Shown: positions 15,191 through 21,661 of the stretch, piece by piece
How positions within the stretch are numbered: position 1 is the first letter of the stretch
How the letters are laid out: the number at the start of each line of letters is the position of its first letter
Assembly (NCBI GenBank): GCA_964546955.1
Contig: CAZJLP010000076.1
Location: 1-21,661 of the forward strand
Source: CAZJLP01 sp964546955
Lineage (GTDB): Bacteria > Verrucomicrobiota > Verrucomicrobiia > Opitutales > Opitutaceae
Direction of reading: 5' to 3'
DNA: 21,661 nt
Notes under the pieces: model-generated
Databases searched by the model: none
The model's input: only the letters and a program-made list of their open reading frames with translations
What the model was told of the DNA's origin: nothing
Position numbers and translations under genes: made by a program

Positions 15191-16297
15191 ATGGCGAATA
15201 GCTTTGGAACACTTTTTAGAGTAACTACCTGGGGCGAAAGCCACGGTGGTGCCGTAGGCGTTGTTTTGGACGGCTGTCCGCCTCGGCTCCCCATTACTGC
15301 AGAGGAGATTCAATTGGAGTTGGATCGCCGACGGCCTGGACAGAGCGAGATCGTCACCCCGCGCAAAGAGGATGACCGGGTGGAAATTCTCTCGGGTGTT
15401 TTCGAAGGCCTCACGACCGGAACGCCGATTTCAATGTTGGTCCGAAATTCCGATCAACGCCCGGGGGCGTATGCCGAGATGAAAGAAAAATTTCGCCCAT
15501 CGCACGCCGACTTCACCTACCAAGCGAAATTCGGGATCCGAGACCATCAAGGCGGTGGAAGAAGCTCGGCTCGCGAAACAATCGGACGTGTCGCGGCGGG
15601 CGCGATTGCGAAGAAGATCCTCGCTCTGGGAAAGCCGGCCGCTCCGGTCGAAATCAGGGCCTTTATCACGCGTATTCACGATATCGCTGCGCCCGCGGAA
15701 TCTCTGGCGGAATTCCCCTCTGTGGCAGCCGTCGACGCCACGCCTGTCCGCTGCCCTGATCCGAAAACGGCGGCCAAGATGATCGAACGCATCAAAGCGG
15801 TACGGTCTGAGGGCGACTCGGTCGGCGGCATCATCGAGTGTCGCGTCCGCGGCGTGCCAGCTGGTTTGGGCGAACCCGTTTTTGACCGGCTCGAGGCCGA
15901 CCTCGGGAAGGCGATGCTGTCGCTGCCCGCCACGAAGGGGTTTGAAATCGGGAGTGGGTTTGGAGGCAGTCTCCTGCGGGGTTCTGAGCACAACGACCTA
16001 TTCGAGTCTCGCGAGGGTCGCGTCCGAACCGCTACGAACCGGTCGGGGGGAATTCAGGGCGGAATCAGCAACGGTGAGGAGATCGTGTTTCGCGTCGCCT
16101 TCAAACCTACTGCAACTATTCTGCAATCTCAAAAAACCGTCGATCTGCAAGGGCAAGAAACGGAATTGATCGGACGGGGGCGTCACGATCCTTGTGTCGT
16201 GCCGCGGGCGGTCCCAATCGTCGAAGCGATGACGGCTCTGGTCTTGATGGACCATTGGATGCGTCAGACCGCCCAATGCGGGACATTTCAGTTCTGA
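15191..16297 (+). CDS. aroC: Chorismate synthase
   Basis: This enzyme makes chorismate from EPSP, the last step of the shikimate pathway, and needs reduced FMN. From the ATG at 15191 it is 368 aa, the normal bacterial length. Family signatures are GESHG (15-19) near the start, RRRPGQS (46-52), GIRDHQGGGRSSARET (115-130), NRSGGIQGGISNG near the C-terminal third, and RHDPCVVPRAVPIVEAM from 331. An upstream in-frame start at 15134 would add 19 residues unlike any family N-terminus, so MANSFGTLFRVTTWG is taken as the start. A weak hairpin (16298-16319) lies right after the stop. The protein is cytoplasmic, and the following gene is 39 bp away on the same strand. Confidence 0.96.
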   Translation: MANSFGTLFRVTTWGESHGGAVGVVLDGCPPRLPITAEEIQLELDRRRPGQSEIVTPRKEDDRVEILSGVFEGLTTGTPISMLVRNSDQRPGAYAEMKEKFRPSHADFTYQAKFGIRDHQGGGRSSARETIGRVAAGAIAKKILALGKPAAPVEIRAFITRIHDIAAPAESLAEFPSVAAVDATPVRCPDPKTAAKMIERIKAVRSEGDSVGGIIECRVRGVPAGLGEPVFDRLEADLGKAMLSLPATKGFEIGSGFGGSLLRGSEHNDLFESREGRVRTATNRSGGIQGGISNGEEIVFRVAFKPTATILQSQKTVDLQGQETELIGRGRHDPCVVPRAVPIVEAMTALVLMDHWMRQTAQCGTFQF

Positions 16298-16336
16298 GGC
16301 GCTCGATATTTTCGACGCCCTGTGCTTAGTGCCGGA

Positions 16337-17095
16337 ATGAGTCCGATCGAACGACCCCTAGTTTACGCCTTGCTTGGCGCAAGTGGCACGGGCCGCCGCG
16401 AGCTGCTGGCGGATTTGATCATCGATGGGCTTGCTCCTTCTGACCAGCCGGTGGTCCTGCTGGCGGAAACGGAGAAGGAGGACCCGCGCGATGCGCGACT
16501 GGGCACTGTAGTGAGGTGGCGCTGGGAAGGAACGGTCCTGGCCGCGCCGGAGATTCCCGAAGGCACGACCCACCTCTTTTTCGTTGCCGATGGGAAAGGG
16601 AATCCGGTCGACCAGATCGAGGCGTTGAAACCTTGGGTGGCTTCCATCGGCGGTGAAATGGCCCGCATCTACACGTTGGTCCACTGCCAGCTGGCGGAGC
16701 GGCACCGCGAGGTCGAAGCCTGGTACGAAGTGTGTATCCATTTTTCGGATGTCGTGCTCCTGGGCGGGCGGACGGGCGTGGCCAACAAATGGATCTCGGA
16801 CTTCCAAGGGAAATTCAAGGGCCAGTTCTTCCCGTGCCTTTTCGAATTCGTGAAGGAGGGACGCGTGAAAAATCCCGCCCTGATTCTGGAGCCGCAGGCG
16901 CGGCGGGTTTCACATTACTTCGACGAAGCCGACTGGGTCGTCATCGATGAAGACGAAGACGCCGAGGACGAGACCGTCGGCGACTCCGACGAGGAAGTCG
17001 AAATCGTGGAAAAGGAAGATCCCTATATGGAACGCCGCGCCGGAGGGCGCCGGGTGAAGGAAGTGCCGGATATCGCGAAGTTTTTGGCGACGTAG
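16337..17095 (+). CDS. Unrecognised P-loop-like protein with acidic C-terminal region
   Basis: I do not recognise this 252-aa family with certainty. The N-terminus VYALLGASGTGRRELL resembles a strand followed by a Walker A loop, G14-ASGTG-R20-R21, but the usual Lys-Ser/Thr is replaced by Arg-Arg, so nucleotide hydrolysis is doubtful. THLFFVADG (78-86) and SDVVLLGGRTGVANKW (137-152) sit where G3E/CobW-type GTPases carry their later strands. That is only a structural impression. Residues 203-229 are strongly acidic (EDEDAEDETVGDSDEEVEIVEKEDP region), then a basic RRAGGRRVKE follows. There is no signal peptide or membrane segment. The ATG at 16337 is preferred; a GTG at 16322 would add five residues. 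It could be cotranscribed with aroC. Confidence 0.7.
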   Translation: MSPIERPLVYALLGASGTGRRELLADLIIDGLAPSDQPVVLLAETEKEDPRDARLGTVVRWRWEGTVLAAPEIPEGTTHLFFVADGKGNPVDQIEALKPWVASIGGEMARIYTLVHCQLAERHREVEAWYEVCIHFSDVVLLGGRTGVANKWISDFQGKFKGQFFPCLFEFVKEGRVKNPALILEPQARRVSHYFDEADWVVIDEDEDAEDETVGDSDEEVEIVEKEDPYMERRAGGRRVKEVPDIAKFLAT

Positions 17096-17107
17096 CTGCT
17101 CTGCAAA

Positions 17108-17135
17108 GAAGATAGAGGATAGAAGATAGACACAC
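17108..17135 (+). repeat. Heptamer array 2 with inverted partner
   Basis: Units GAAGATA, GAGGATA, GAAGATA and a decayed GACACAC follow in 7-bp phase. TAGAGGATAGAA within it (17113-17124) is matched by its exact reverse complement at 17187-17198, so the spacer can fold across 62 bp. The 128-bp gap 17096-17223 holds no gene. Confidence 0.6.
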
Positions 17136-17212
17136 GACCAATATTTCGGGGCCCTGCTTAACGCACCGAAGATCCGATTGGATCGATTCTATCCTCTACC
17201 GAGGGCTTCAGC

Positions 17213-17235
17213 GCGAAAGGCGCCTAGCCTTTCGC
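17213..17235 (-). terminator. Palindrome at the end of the KDPG aldolase gene
   Basis: GCGAAAGGC/GCCTTTCGC form a perfect 9-bp stem with a 5-nt loop (17222-17226) that contains the stop codon of the minus-strand gene. No T-run follows on the minus strand. A terminator or mRNA-end structure is likely but not certain. Confidence 0.5.
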
Positions 17236-17868
17236 CGCCGCCGCTACCGCTGCCACAAACGCTTTGGCCTTCGCGGTGATCGCGGACCAATTCTTTTCTT
17301 TGAGGGCTTTGGCGTCCACCAGGGAGCTCCCGGCGGCTGTAGCGGTTGCACCGGCCTTGAGGAATTCGCCGACGTTGTTCTCGTTTACGCCACCGGTCGG
17401 GACAAAGTCGACGTGCGGCAGGGGGGCTTTGACTGACTTGATGTAGGCGGGACCGAAGAACTCCGCCGGGAAAATTTTGACCGCGTCCGAGCCCGCTTCC
17501 CAGGCCGCCACGATCTCGGTGGGAGTCAGAGCGCCGCTAAATACGGGGATGCTGTAGCGTTTGCAGAGCGTGATGACGTCGGGGCGTGTGGCCGGGGTGA
17601 CGATAAATTTTGCGCCCGCTAGGATGCCGGCCCGCGCGGTTTCGGCGTCGAGCACGGTGCCCAAACCGAAGAGGAAGTCGGGCAATTCGGCGGAGGCTTT
17701 CTCCAGCATACGAATCGCTCCAGGCGTCGTCATGGTCAATTCGATGCTGGTCAGGCCGCCCTCGGCCAGTGCCTTGGCGCAATCCAGTAGCCCGTCTGGG
17801 CTGTCGGCGCGGATCAAAGCGACCACTTTCTCGGACTTAATCTTGGAGAGGACGGCGTCTTTTTTCAT
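17224..17868 (-). CDS. eda: KDPG/KHG aldolase (Entner-Doudoroff aldolase)
   Basis: This 214-aa class I aldolase splits 2-keto-3-deoxy-6-phosphogluconate into pyruvate and glyceraldehyde 3-phosphate, and related members act on KHG or KDPGal. The TIM-barrel features are SIELTMTTPG (41-50, catalytic Glu43), GLGTVLDAE (68-76), FIVTPATRPDV (88-98) and the Schiff-base lysine K131 in VKIFPAE. The phosphate-binding loop TGGVNENN (158-165) and AGSSL (179-183) follow. Length and motifs match E. coli Eda closely. The ATG at 17868 fits the family N-terminus; a longer frame from 17976 adds 36 residues without likeness. A GC-rich hairpin occurs in the leader near 17886-17905. No kinase or dehydratase partner is adjacent. 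The C-terminal Ala-rich tail is unusual but short. Confidence 0.93.
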   Translation of the reverse strand: MKKDAVLSKIKSEKVVALIRADSPDGLLDCAKALAEGGLTSIELTMTTPGAIRMLEKASAELPDFLFGLGTVLDAETARAGILAGAKFIVTPATRPDVITLCKRYSIPVFSGALTPTEIVAAWEAGSDAVKIFPAEFFGPAYIKSVKAPLPHVDFVPTGGVNENNVGEFLKAGATATAAGSSLVDAKALKEKNWSAITAKAKAFVAAVAAAAKG

Positions 17869-17964
17869 GGAGAAAGGTGAGTTAAGCCCCCTGCGGGTGC
17901 GGGGGAAGCTCATTTTTGCGAAGCGAGCGATAGCCGCGAGCGCCAGCGCGGGCAGTGGCGGTTC

Positions 17965-18002
17965 CTGCCTTGTCATCCTCGAGCGAAGCGAGGGATGACA
18001 AG
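17965..18002. repeat. Dispersed palindromic repeat, copy 1
   Basis: Bases 17965-17991 are identical to 19670-19696 (27 bp). Here the repeat ends in a palindrome: CTTGTCATCC (17969-17978) pairs exactly with GGATGACAAG (17993-18002) around a 14-nt middle. The palindrome and spacer location suggest a short interspersed repeat family. The copy sits between the divergent KDPG aldolase and DedA genes. Confidence 0.75.
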
Positions 18003-18090
18003 AGGGGGCTGACCGCAGTGCGATCCGGTAAATTCCCGCAGAACTCTCGCGGACGCGAAGGGACTATGACGTGGTCGCGCGGCGATCATT

Positions 18091-18690
18091 ATGACGAATT
18101 GGATCAAATCGGTGGTCGAAGGCTTTTCGTACCCCGGAATCGTTTTTTTGATGTTTCTCGAGAACGTATTTCCGCCGATTCCGTCGGAATTAATCATGCC
18201 GCTCGCCGGATTTTTCAGCACCCAAGGACAGCTCAATTTCGCCGGCATCGTGATCGCTGGGACTGCGGGGGCGGTGCTCGGTGCGCTGCCGCTGTATTAT
18301 CTTGGACGCTGGGCGGGGGAAGCTCGTGTGCGCCGTTGGCTAAATAAACACGGCAAGTGGGTGGGCCTGTCGGGAAAGGATTTGGATAAATCGAATGGCT
18401 GGTTCGAGAACCACGGCGCGAAGACGGTTTTATTTTGCCGCGTAGTTCCCGGCATCCGTTCGCTGATCTCCATCCCGGCCGGAATCGCGAAGATGCCCCT
18501 GCCGCTCTTCCTCTTCTACACCACGCTTGGCTCCTCGGTGTGGACCCTCGCGCTGGCCTATGCCGGTCGAGCCCTCGGCGGCAATTATGACCAGGTCGAA
18601 AAAGTCGTGGGGCCGATCAGCACCACCGTGCTCGTGGCGATCGTCCTGACGATGGTCATTCGTGGTTTTAGGCAGCGAAAGACGGCGTAA
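18091..18690 (+). CDS. DedA-family membrane protein
   Basis: This 199-aa integral inner-membrane protein belongs to the DedA (VTT/SNARE-associated) family, several of which act as lipid flippases for undecaprenyl phosphate or phosphatidylethanolamine and support membrane homeostasis. Key signatures are FLENVFPPIPSELIMPLAG (22-40), with the membrane-embedded Glu24 and PPIPSE, and FCRVVPGIRSLISIPAG (115-131), with R117, P120 and R123 of the conserved re-entrant motif. Hydrophobic helices lie near 14-40, 50-72, 112-130, 138-162 and 172-192. The ATG at 18091 fits the family start. No Shine-Dalgarno precedes it. The specific lipid cannot be inferred. The next gene is tRNA-Leu on the other strand. 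Confidence 0.9.
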   Translation: MTNWIKSVVEGFSYPGIVFLMFLENVFPPIPSELIMPLAGFFSTQGQLNFAGIVIAGTAGAVLGALPLYYLGRWAGEARVRRWLNKHGKWVGLSGKDLDKSNGWFENHGAKTVLFCRVVPGIRSLISIPAGIAKMPLPLFLFYTTLGSSVWTLALAYAGRALGGNYDQVEKVVGPISTTVLVAIVLTMVIRGFRQRKTA

Positions 18691-18699
18691 GGAGGTCAC

Positions 18700-18724
18700 A
18701 AAAAACCCGCTCACTTGGAGCGGG
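18700..18724 (-). terminator. Intrinsic terminator of tRNA-Leu
   Basis: CCCGCTC (18718-18724 complement) pairs with GAGCGGG (18706-18712 complement), a 7-bp stem with a 5-nt loop. It is followed on the minus strand by six T residues (18700-18705). It lies 8 bases past the tRNA 3' end. Confidence 0.85.
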
Positions 18725-18732
18725 TAAGGTGT

Positions 18733-18818
18733 TGGTGCCCAAGGGGGGACTCGAACCCCCATGCTGTTAAGGCACAGGCTTCTGAGACCTGCGTGTCTAC
18801 CAATTCCACCACCTGGGC
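18733..18818 (-). tRNA. tRNA-Leu(CAG)
   Basis: This is an 86-nt class II tRNA on the minus strand. The acceptor stem GCCCAGG (from 18818) pairs with CTTGGGC with one G-T wobble, followed by A73 and an encoded CCA (18733-18735). The anticodon stem CAGGT/GCCTG encloses the loop CTCAGAA with anticodon CAG, reading CUG. The variable arm is long, as expected for leucine. The T-loop region GGGGGTTCGAGTCCCCC is canonical. A terminator follows immediately. Confidence 0.97.
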
Positions 18819-18899
18819 ATGTGCGGAAGTGAGAACAGATACGCCGGAATCGGCCGGCGCAAGCCAGAATTCGAACGAGAGGAAGAGGGCGGGACGTTC

Positions 18900-18934
18900 G
18901 AGGGTGGAGGGTGGAAGGTAGAGGGTAGAGCGGA
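18900..18934 (+). repeat. Heptamer array 3
   Basis: Units GAGGGTG, GAGGGTG, GAAGGTA, GAGGGTA and a decayed GAGCGGA follow in 7-bp phase. The pattern G-A-R-R-R-N-N is shared with arrays at 3997-4080 and 17108-17135. The gene-free stretch 18819-19022 holds this array and nothing else recognised. Confidence 0.6.
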
Positions 18935-19022
18935 GTAAACTCTTGCTGATCGCCGACCGCCGAAAGCCACTCTGGCGCGGCGCCACCCTAGAGCTGACAC
19001 ACACGGACGGAATGCTACGTTG

Positions 19023-19613
19023 ATGACAATGGTGCAACCGAACGAAATCCTCCTCAGCGGCGTCGTTTTGGCGGCGGGGCGGTCGGTCAGGTTTGGGCGG
19101 GAGAAAGCGTTGGTCGAGGTAGGGGGTGAACCGTTATGGGGACGGCAGTATCGCCTTCTGGAGGAAATCGGGTGCAGCGAACGGCTATTGTCGATTCGCT
19201 CAGACCAAAATTGGGTCCCCAAAGAGGCGTGCTGTGTCTTCGACGACGAGGAGGGTTGCGGGCCTTTGGCCGGGATCGTGGCCGCGCTCAAGATTTGTCG
19301 GGGAACTCACCTCGCGGTGGTCGCGGTGGACTTGCCCCGCATCGGCGTCGAATGGTTTCGTGAGCTGCGTGAAGCGTGCTCCCCTGCGGTCGGCGCGGTC
19401 GGGCGGCGCGATGGCTTTTTTGAACCCCTCGCTGCCGTTTTCCCTCGGGAACTGTTGGCGGATGCGGAGGATGCGTTGCGGCGCGGTAAATATTCTCTGC
19501 AGGCGTTGCTCGAACTTGGTGTAGCGAGAAAGTTAATACGCGTGATCGAGGTCGGAAAGGAACAGGCGGCGTGGTTCGAGAATTGGAACGAGCCGGGGAT
19601 TGGAGGAGTGTAG
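19023..19613 (+). CDS. mobA: Molybdenum cofactor guanylyltransferase, MobA-like
   Basis: This 196-aa protein belongs to the NTP-transferase fold of MobA, which attaches GMP to molybdopterin to give the MGD cofactor. The nucleotide-binding start is VVLAAGRSVRFGREKAL (14-30), with Ala in place of the second Gly of the usual LAGGxSxRMGxDKAL. GPLAGI (80-85), VDLP (102-105, metal-binding Asp), FEPLAAVFP (133-141) and the NWNEP (187-191) end motif match the family. The closely related MocA/CoxI cytidylyltransferases are an alternative. ATG 19023 is preferred over TTG 19020; another in-frame ATG is at 19029. The next gene but on the other strand is a molybdopterin enzyme of YuiH type, consistent with a molybdenum role, although that enzyme family usually uses the non-nucleotide cofactor. 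Confidence 0.85.
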   Translation: MTMVQPNEILLSGVVLAAGRSVRFGREKALVEVGGEPLWGRQYRLLEEIGCSERLLSIRSDQNWVPKEACCVFDDEEGCGPLAGIVAALKICRGTHLAVVAVDLPRIGVEWFRELREACSPAVGAVGRRDGFFEPLAAVFPRELLADAEDALRRGKYSLQALLELGVARKLIRVIEVGKEQAAWFENWNEPGIGGV

Positions 19614-19669
19614 GGGCCGGATAGAAAACGGTTAGCCTTTTTCCGCGTTCATCCAGGATTTGCCTTTGT

Positions 19670-19753
19670 CTGCCTTGTCATCCTCGAGCGAAGCGAAGGA
19701 TCTACTTGGACTCCGTTGGCCGTGTCGAACTGGATCTCGAGGATCACAAGGCA
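19670..19753. repeat. Dispersed repeat, copy 2, within a long inverted repeat
   Basis: Bases 19670-19696 repeat the 27 bp of 17965-17991. TGCCTTGTCATCCTCGAG (19671-19688) is also mirrored at 19736-19753 as CTCGAGGATCACAAGGCA, 17 of 18 pairing, with a 47-nt interval. The paired arms suggest two repeats in opposite orientation or a miniature element. The gap 19614-19804 has no convincing gene. Confidence 0.7.
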
Positions 19754-19804
19754 ATACAGCTCGGGCCGAGGACATGAACGAATCCGAAAACGCGGGCGGC
19801 GGTA

Positions 19805-20446
19805 TTACGCGTAGCGTTCCTCTTTCCACGGGTCGGCGCTGTTGCTGTAACCGCGGACTTCCCAGAAACCGAGTTTGTCGCGGTCGAGAAAGGTGATCGC
19901 CTTGACGAATTTTGCGCCTTTCCAGGCGTAGAGTTTCGGGATGATTACCCGGGCGGGCCCGCCGTGCTCGCGCGGGAGGGGCTGGCCATCATATTGGGTC
20001 GCGATCAGCACGTCGTCATCCAGGCAATGCTCGAGCGCCACGTTGGTGGAGTAGCCGTCGTAGCCCGTGAAATAGACAAACGTCGCCTCGGGTTTGGGGC
20101 GGGCCAGTTCGTACAAGGTGGTAAACGCCACGCCGCCCCACCGGCAGTCGTATTTGCTCCAAGTCGTGACGCAGTGGAAGTCGCTGAGGTCTTCGACTTG
20201 TGGGAGAGCGTTGAAGGCGGCCCAACTCAACGTCACGGGATTGTCCACCAGTCCGTCGAGAGACAAACCCCATTCGTCCGGGGGAATTTCCGGCTGCACG
20301 CCGAGGTCCAGCACGGGAAATCCTTGCGTCAGCTTTTGTCCTGGCGGTAAACGTCCCGGCGCCGGGTGTTCGCGCGGGCGAAACCCTCCGGCGACTCGCT
20401 TCTCGGCCCACTTCTGTTTGGCCGCGATGTACCGCTCTTTGGACAT
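19805..20446 (-). CDS. Sulfite oxidase-like molybdopterin oxidoreductase (YuiH type)
   Basis: This 213-aa protein contains the molybdopterin-binding sulfite oxidase fold in its short form, like B. subtilis YuiH. It has DFHCVTTWSKYDCRWGG (89-105), where C92 is the probable molybdenum ligand, then GYDGYSTNVAL (128-138), HGGPARVIIPKLYAWKGAKFV (161-181, shown as family motif ends HGGPAR and YAWKGAKFV) and GFWEVRGY (193-200). No Tat or Sec signal is visible, so a cytoplasmic location is likely; MsrP by contrast has a Tat signal. The substrate is unknown. It lies 48 bp after the stop of an unknown membrane protein on the same strand, which may be its redox or docking partner as MsrQ is for MsrP, although no haem-ligand pattern was confirmed. 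Confidence 0.88.
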   Translation of the reverse strand: MSKERYIAAKQKWAEKRVAGGFRPREHPAPGRLPPGQKLTQGFPVLDLGVQPEIPPDEWGLSLDGLVDNPVTLSWAAFNALPQVEDLSDFHCVTTWSKYDCRWGGVAFTTLYELARPKPEATFVYFTGYDGYSTNVALEHCLDDDVLIATQYDGQPLPREHGGPARVIIPKLYAWKGAKFVKAITFLDRDKLGFWEVRGYSNSADPWKEERYA

Positions 20447-20494
20447 GGAATGACGCTGGACAAATAACGTTCTGGCGCAAGCCCCGCAGGGCCC

Positions 20495-21028
20495 TCAGAG
20501 CGTCGGCGGAAGGGAGGAGTCCTGCAGCGCGAGGCGGACGCTTTCGCGTCGCGTATGATAGTACCACGCCAGGCCTCCTTGCACGATCAGGGTACCGACG
20601 GCCACGGCGCCATAGGCGAGTTCGTGAAAAACACGGATCGTGTTGAACGCATGATCATATGGAATGTTCGACAGGGAGAGCAGATCGCGGACCCACGGGG
20701 TCATGACCCGCTGCCAGAGCGCCTCGTCAAAGTGGCCCATCCGCGAAAGCGCATACGCTTCGACCACGACCATCAGCGTTAGTTGGCTCGCGACCAACCA
20801 AGATACGCCGTCCGCGCGTCCCCGCCGCAGTTCATTCGCGCCGTGGAGCTCGATCGCTCCTGTTCCGGCGGCCAGACATCCGACCAACGCTCCCAACAGA
20901 GAGCTGGACGTCGCGGAGAGTATGGCGAAGGCGCCCGCTCCATAGAGGAGCATTCGCCCGTCAAACGTGGCGAGGCCGAGCACGCGCGTAAGCACCTGCG
21001 CTGGGGCGGGAGGAGGTTTTGCAGTCAT
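20495..21028 (-). CDS. Unknown integral membrane protein next to the YuiH-type enzyme
   Basis: This 177-aa protein has about four hydrophobic helices, near 27-45, 45-62 (short, Gly/Ala-rich), 76-95 and 134-155. I do not recognise the family. His62, Glu90, His98, His126 and His134 are present (approximate positions), so haem binding is possible but unproven. It precedes the YuiH-type oxidoreductase by 48 bp on the same strand and the two are probably cotranscribed. The C-terminal end is short and polar. No Shine-Dalgarno precedes the ATG at 21028; the upstream sequence is pyrimidine-rich. Coding quality is supported by long hydrophobic runs in one frame and by tight spacing to its neighbour. 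Confidence 0.7.
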   Translation of the reverse strand: MTAKPPPAPAQVLTRVLGLATFDGRMLLYGAGAFAILSATSSSLLGALVGCLAAGTGAIELHGANELRRGRADGVSWLVASQLTLMVVVEAYALSRMGHFDEALWQRVMTPWVRDLLSLSNIPYDHAFNTIRVFHELAYGAVAVGTLIVQGGLAWYYHTRRESVRLALQDSSLPPTL

Positions 21029-21187
21029 TCTCGCTGGAGGAGACGGGGGTCGACGGATACGAAGTAAACGAATCCGCCGCGCGGTTGAACACTATTCCGT
21101 CGGAAATTGAAGTTCCCCACGGGCTTTTCAGTGGCTCAAACTCAATGCTTTCGCCCACGAGATCCTTCGTGTGCAGTAGTCCGTCCC

Positions 21188-21661
21188 ATGTCAGCCCCAT
21201 TTCCTTTTCGCCTGGAGTTTCCGCCCGAACTGCCGATTAGCGCCCGGGCTGAGGAGATCGTGGCGGCCATCCAAGCGAATCAAGTGGTTATTCTCGCGGG
21301 TGAAACCGGATCGGGCAAAACCACGCAAATTCCGAAGATGTGTCTGGCCGCCGGGCGCGGCGGCGAGGGGCGCATTGCCTGCACGCAGCCTCGCCGCGTG
21401 GCGGCCCTGTCGATCTCGCGGCGCGTGGCCGAGGAACTCGGAGTGGAATGGGGTCGGGAAGTTGGCTGCAAGATCCGCTTCAACGATCAGACCTCGGCGC
21501 GGACGGTGATCAAATTTCTGACCGATGGAATGCTGCTGGCCGAAGTGCAAAGCGATCCGCTGCTGCGCGCTTACGACACCATCATCCTCGACGAGGCGCA
21601 CGAACGGTCGCTCAACATTGATTTTCTAATCGGTCATTTGCGCCAGCTCCGGTTCAAGCGC
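21188..21661 (+). CDS. hrpA: HrpA-type DEAH-box ATP-dependent helicase, N-terminal part (runs off right edge)
   Basis: The first 158 codons from the ATG at 21188 are in the window and the frame is open at the edge. Helicase motifs are GETGSGKT (38-45, Walker A), TQPRRVAA (66-73, motif Ia), DGMLLAE (113-119) and DEAHERS (135-141, motif II). The ERSLNIDFLIG continuation is typical of HrpA, a DEAH RNA helicase linked to ribosome and mRNA handling, more than of HrpB. The short N-terminus before Walker A suggests a version without long extension. It is divergent from the unknown membrane-protein gene; the 159-bp spacer has no recognised regulatory site, and no Shine-Dalgarno precedes the ATG. Confidence 0.9.
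   Translation, partial: MSAPFPFRLEFPPELPISARAEEIVAAIQANQVVILAGETGSGKTTQIPKMCLAAGRGGEGRIACTQPRRVAALSISRRVAEELGVEWGREVGCKIRFNDQTSARTVIKFLTDGMLLAEVQSDPLLRAYDTIILDEAHERSLNIDFLIGHLRQLRFKR

Noticed and set aside
16298..16319. Terminator right after aroC
   Set aside because: The stem GGCG-TCGA/TCGA-CGCC has a one-base bulge and no T-run, so it is too weak to list as a terminator.
19632..19896. Short open frames on both strands between mobA and the YuiH-type gene
   Set aside because: They run through the dispersed repeat and show no conserved motif.
20961..21200. 79-codon minus-strand frame across the spacer before hrpA
   Set aside because: It overlaps both the start of hrpA and the membrane-protein gene in another frame, with no family likeness or Shine-Dalgarno. 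It cannot be fully excluded.

Overview
The window is GC-rich, densely coded bacterial DNA. It most resembles a member of Verrucomicrobiota, plausibly the Opitutae. That is an inference from gene content and protein style: the GspG type, the fucose-isomerase/class II aldolase pair under an AraC regulator, and the GspD-E-F plus GspG-to-M arrangement. No rRNA or taxonomic marker is present. Most start codons lack a Shine-Dalgarno sequence.

Left part (1-3961): a sugar-catabolic locus. A DeoR-type regulator runs off the left edge. A translationally coupled pair on the minus strand encodes an L-fucose isomerase-like enzyme and a class II aldolase, and ends in a good intrinsic terminator. A divergent AraC-family regulator shares the promoter region. 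That region holds a direct repeat with 21-bp periodicity, the classic layout of an AraC-type operator. A sugar kinase is not seen.

Middle part (3962-15016): a type II secretion (T2SS) cluster in two convergent arms. The plus arm is gspG-H-I-J-K-L-M, tightly packed with GTGA/ATGA overlaps. The minus arm is gspD-E-F. A gene-free leader of about 460 bp precedes gspG and holds a 7-bp repeat array and a perfect 16-bp inverted repeat. gspG needs a -1 frameshift to give a full pseudopilin, and the break falls on the dnaX-type slippery heptamer A AAA AAG. It may be a programmed shift, a mutation or a sequencing error. gspC and the prepilin peptidase gspO are not in the window.

Right part (15017-21661): mostly housekeeping genes. 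In order they are aroC (chorismate synthase), an unrecognised P-loop-like protein with an acidic tail, a KDPG aldolase, a DedA-family membrane protein, tRNA-Leu(CAG) with its terminator, a MobA-like molybdenum cofactor guanylyltransferase, a YuiH-type molybdopterin oxidoreductase beside an unknown membrane protein, and the start of an HrpA-type DEAH helicase that runs off the right edge.

The spacers carry several repeat families: three degenerate heptamer arrays, two hairpins with a GTAG foot like REP elements, and a 27-bp dispersed repeat. The strongest leads are the gspG frameshift, the heptamer arrays, the GTAG hairpins, the AraC operator and the structured T2SS leader.
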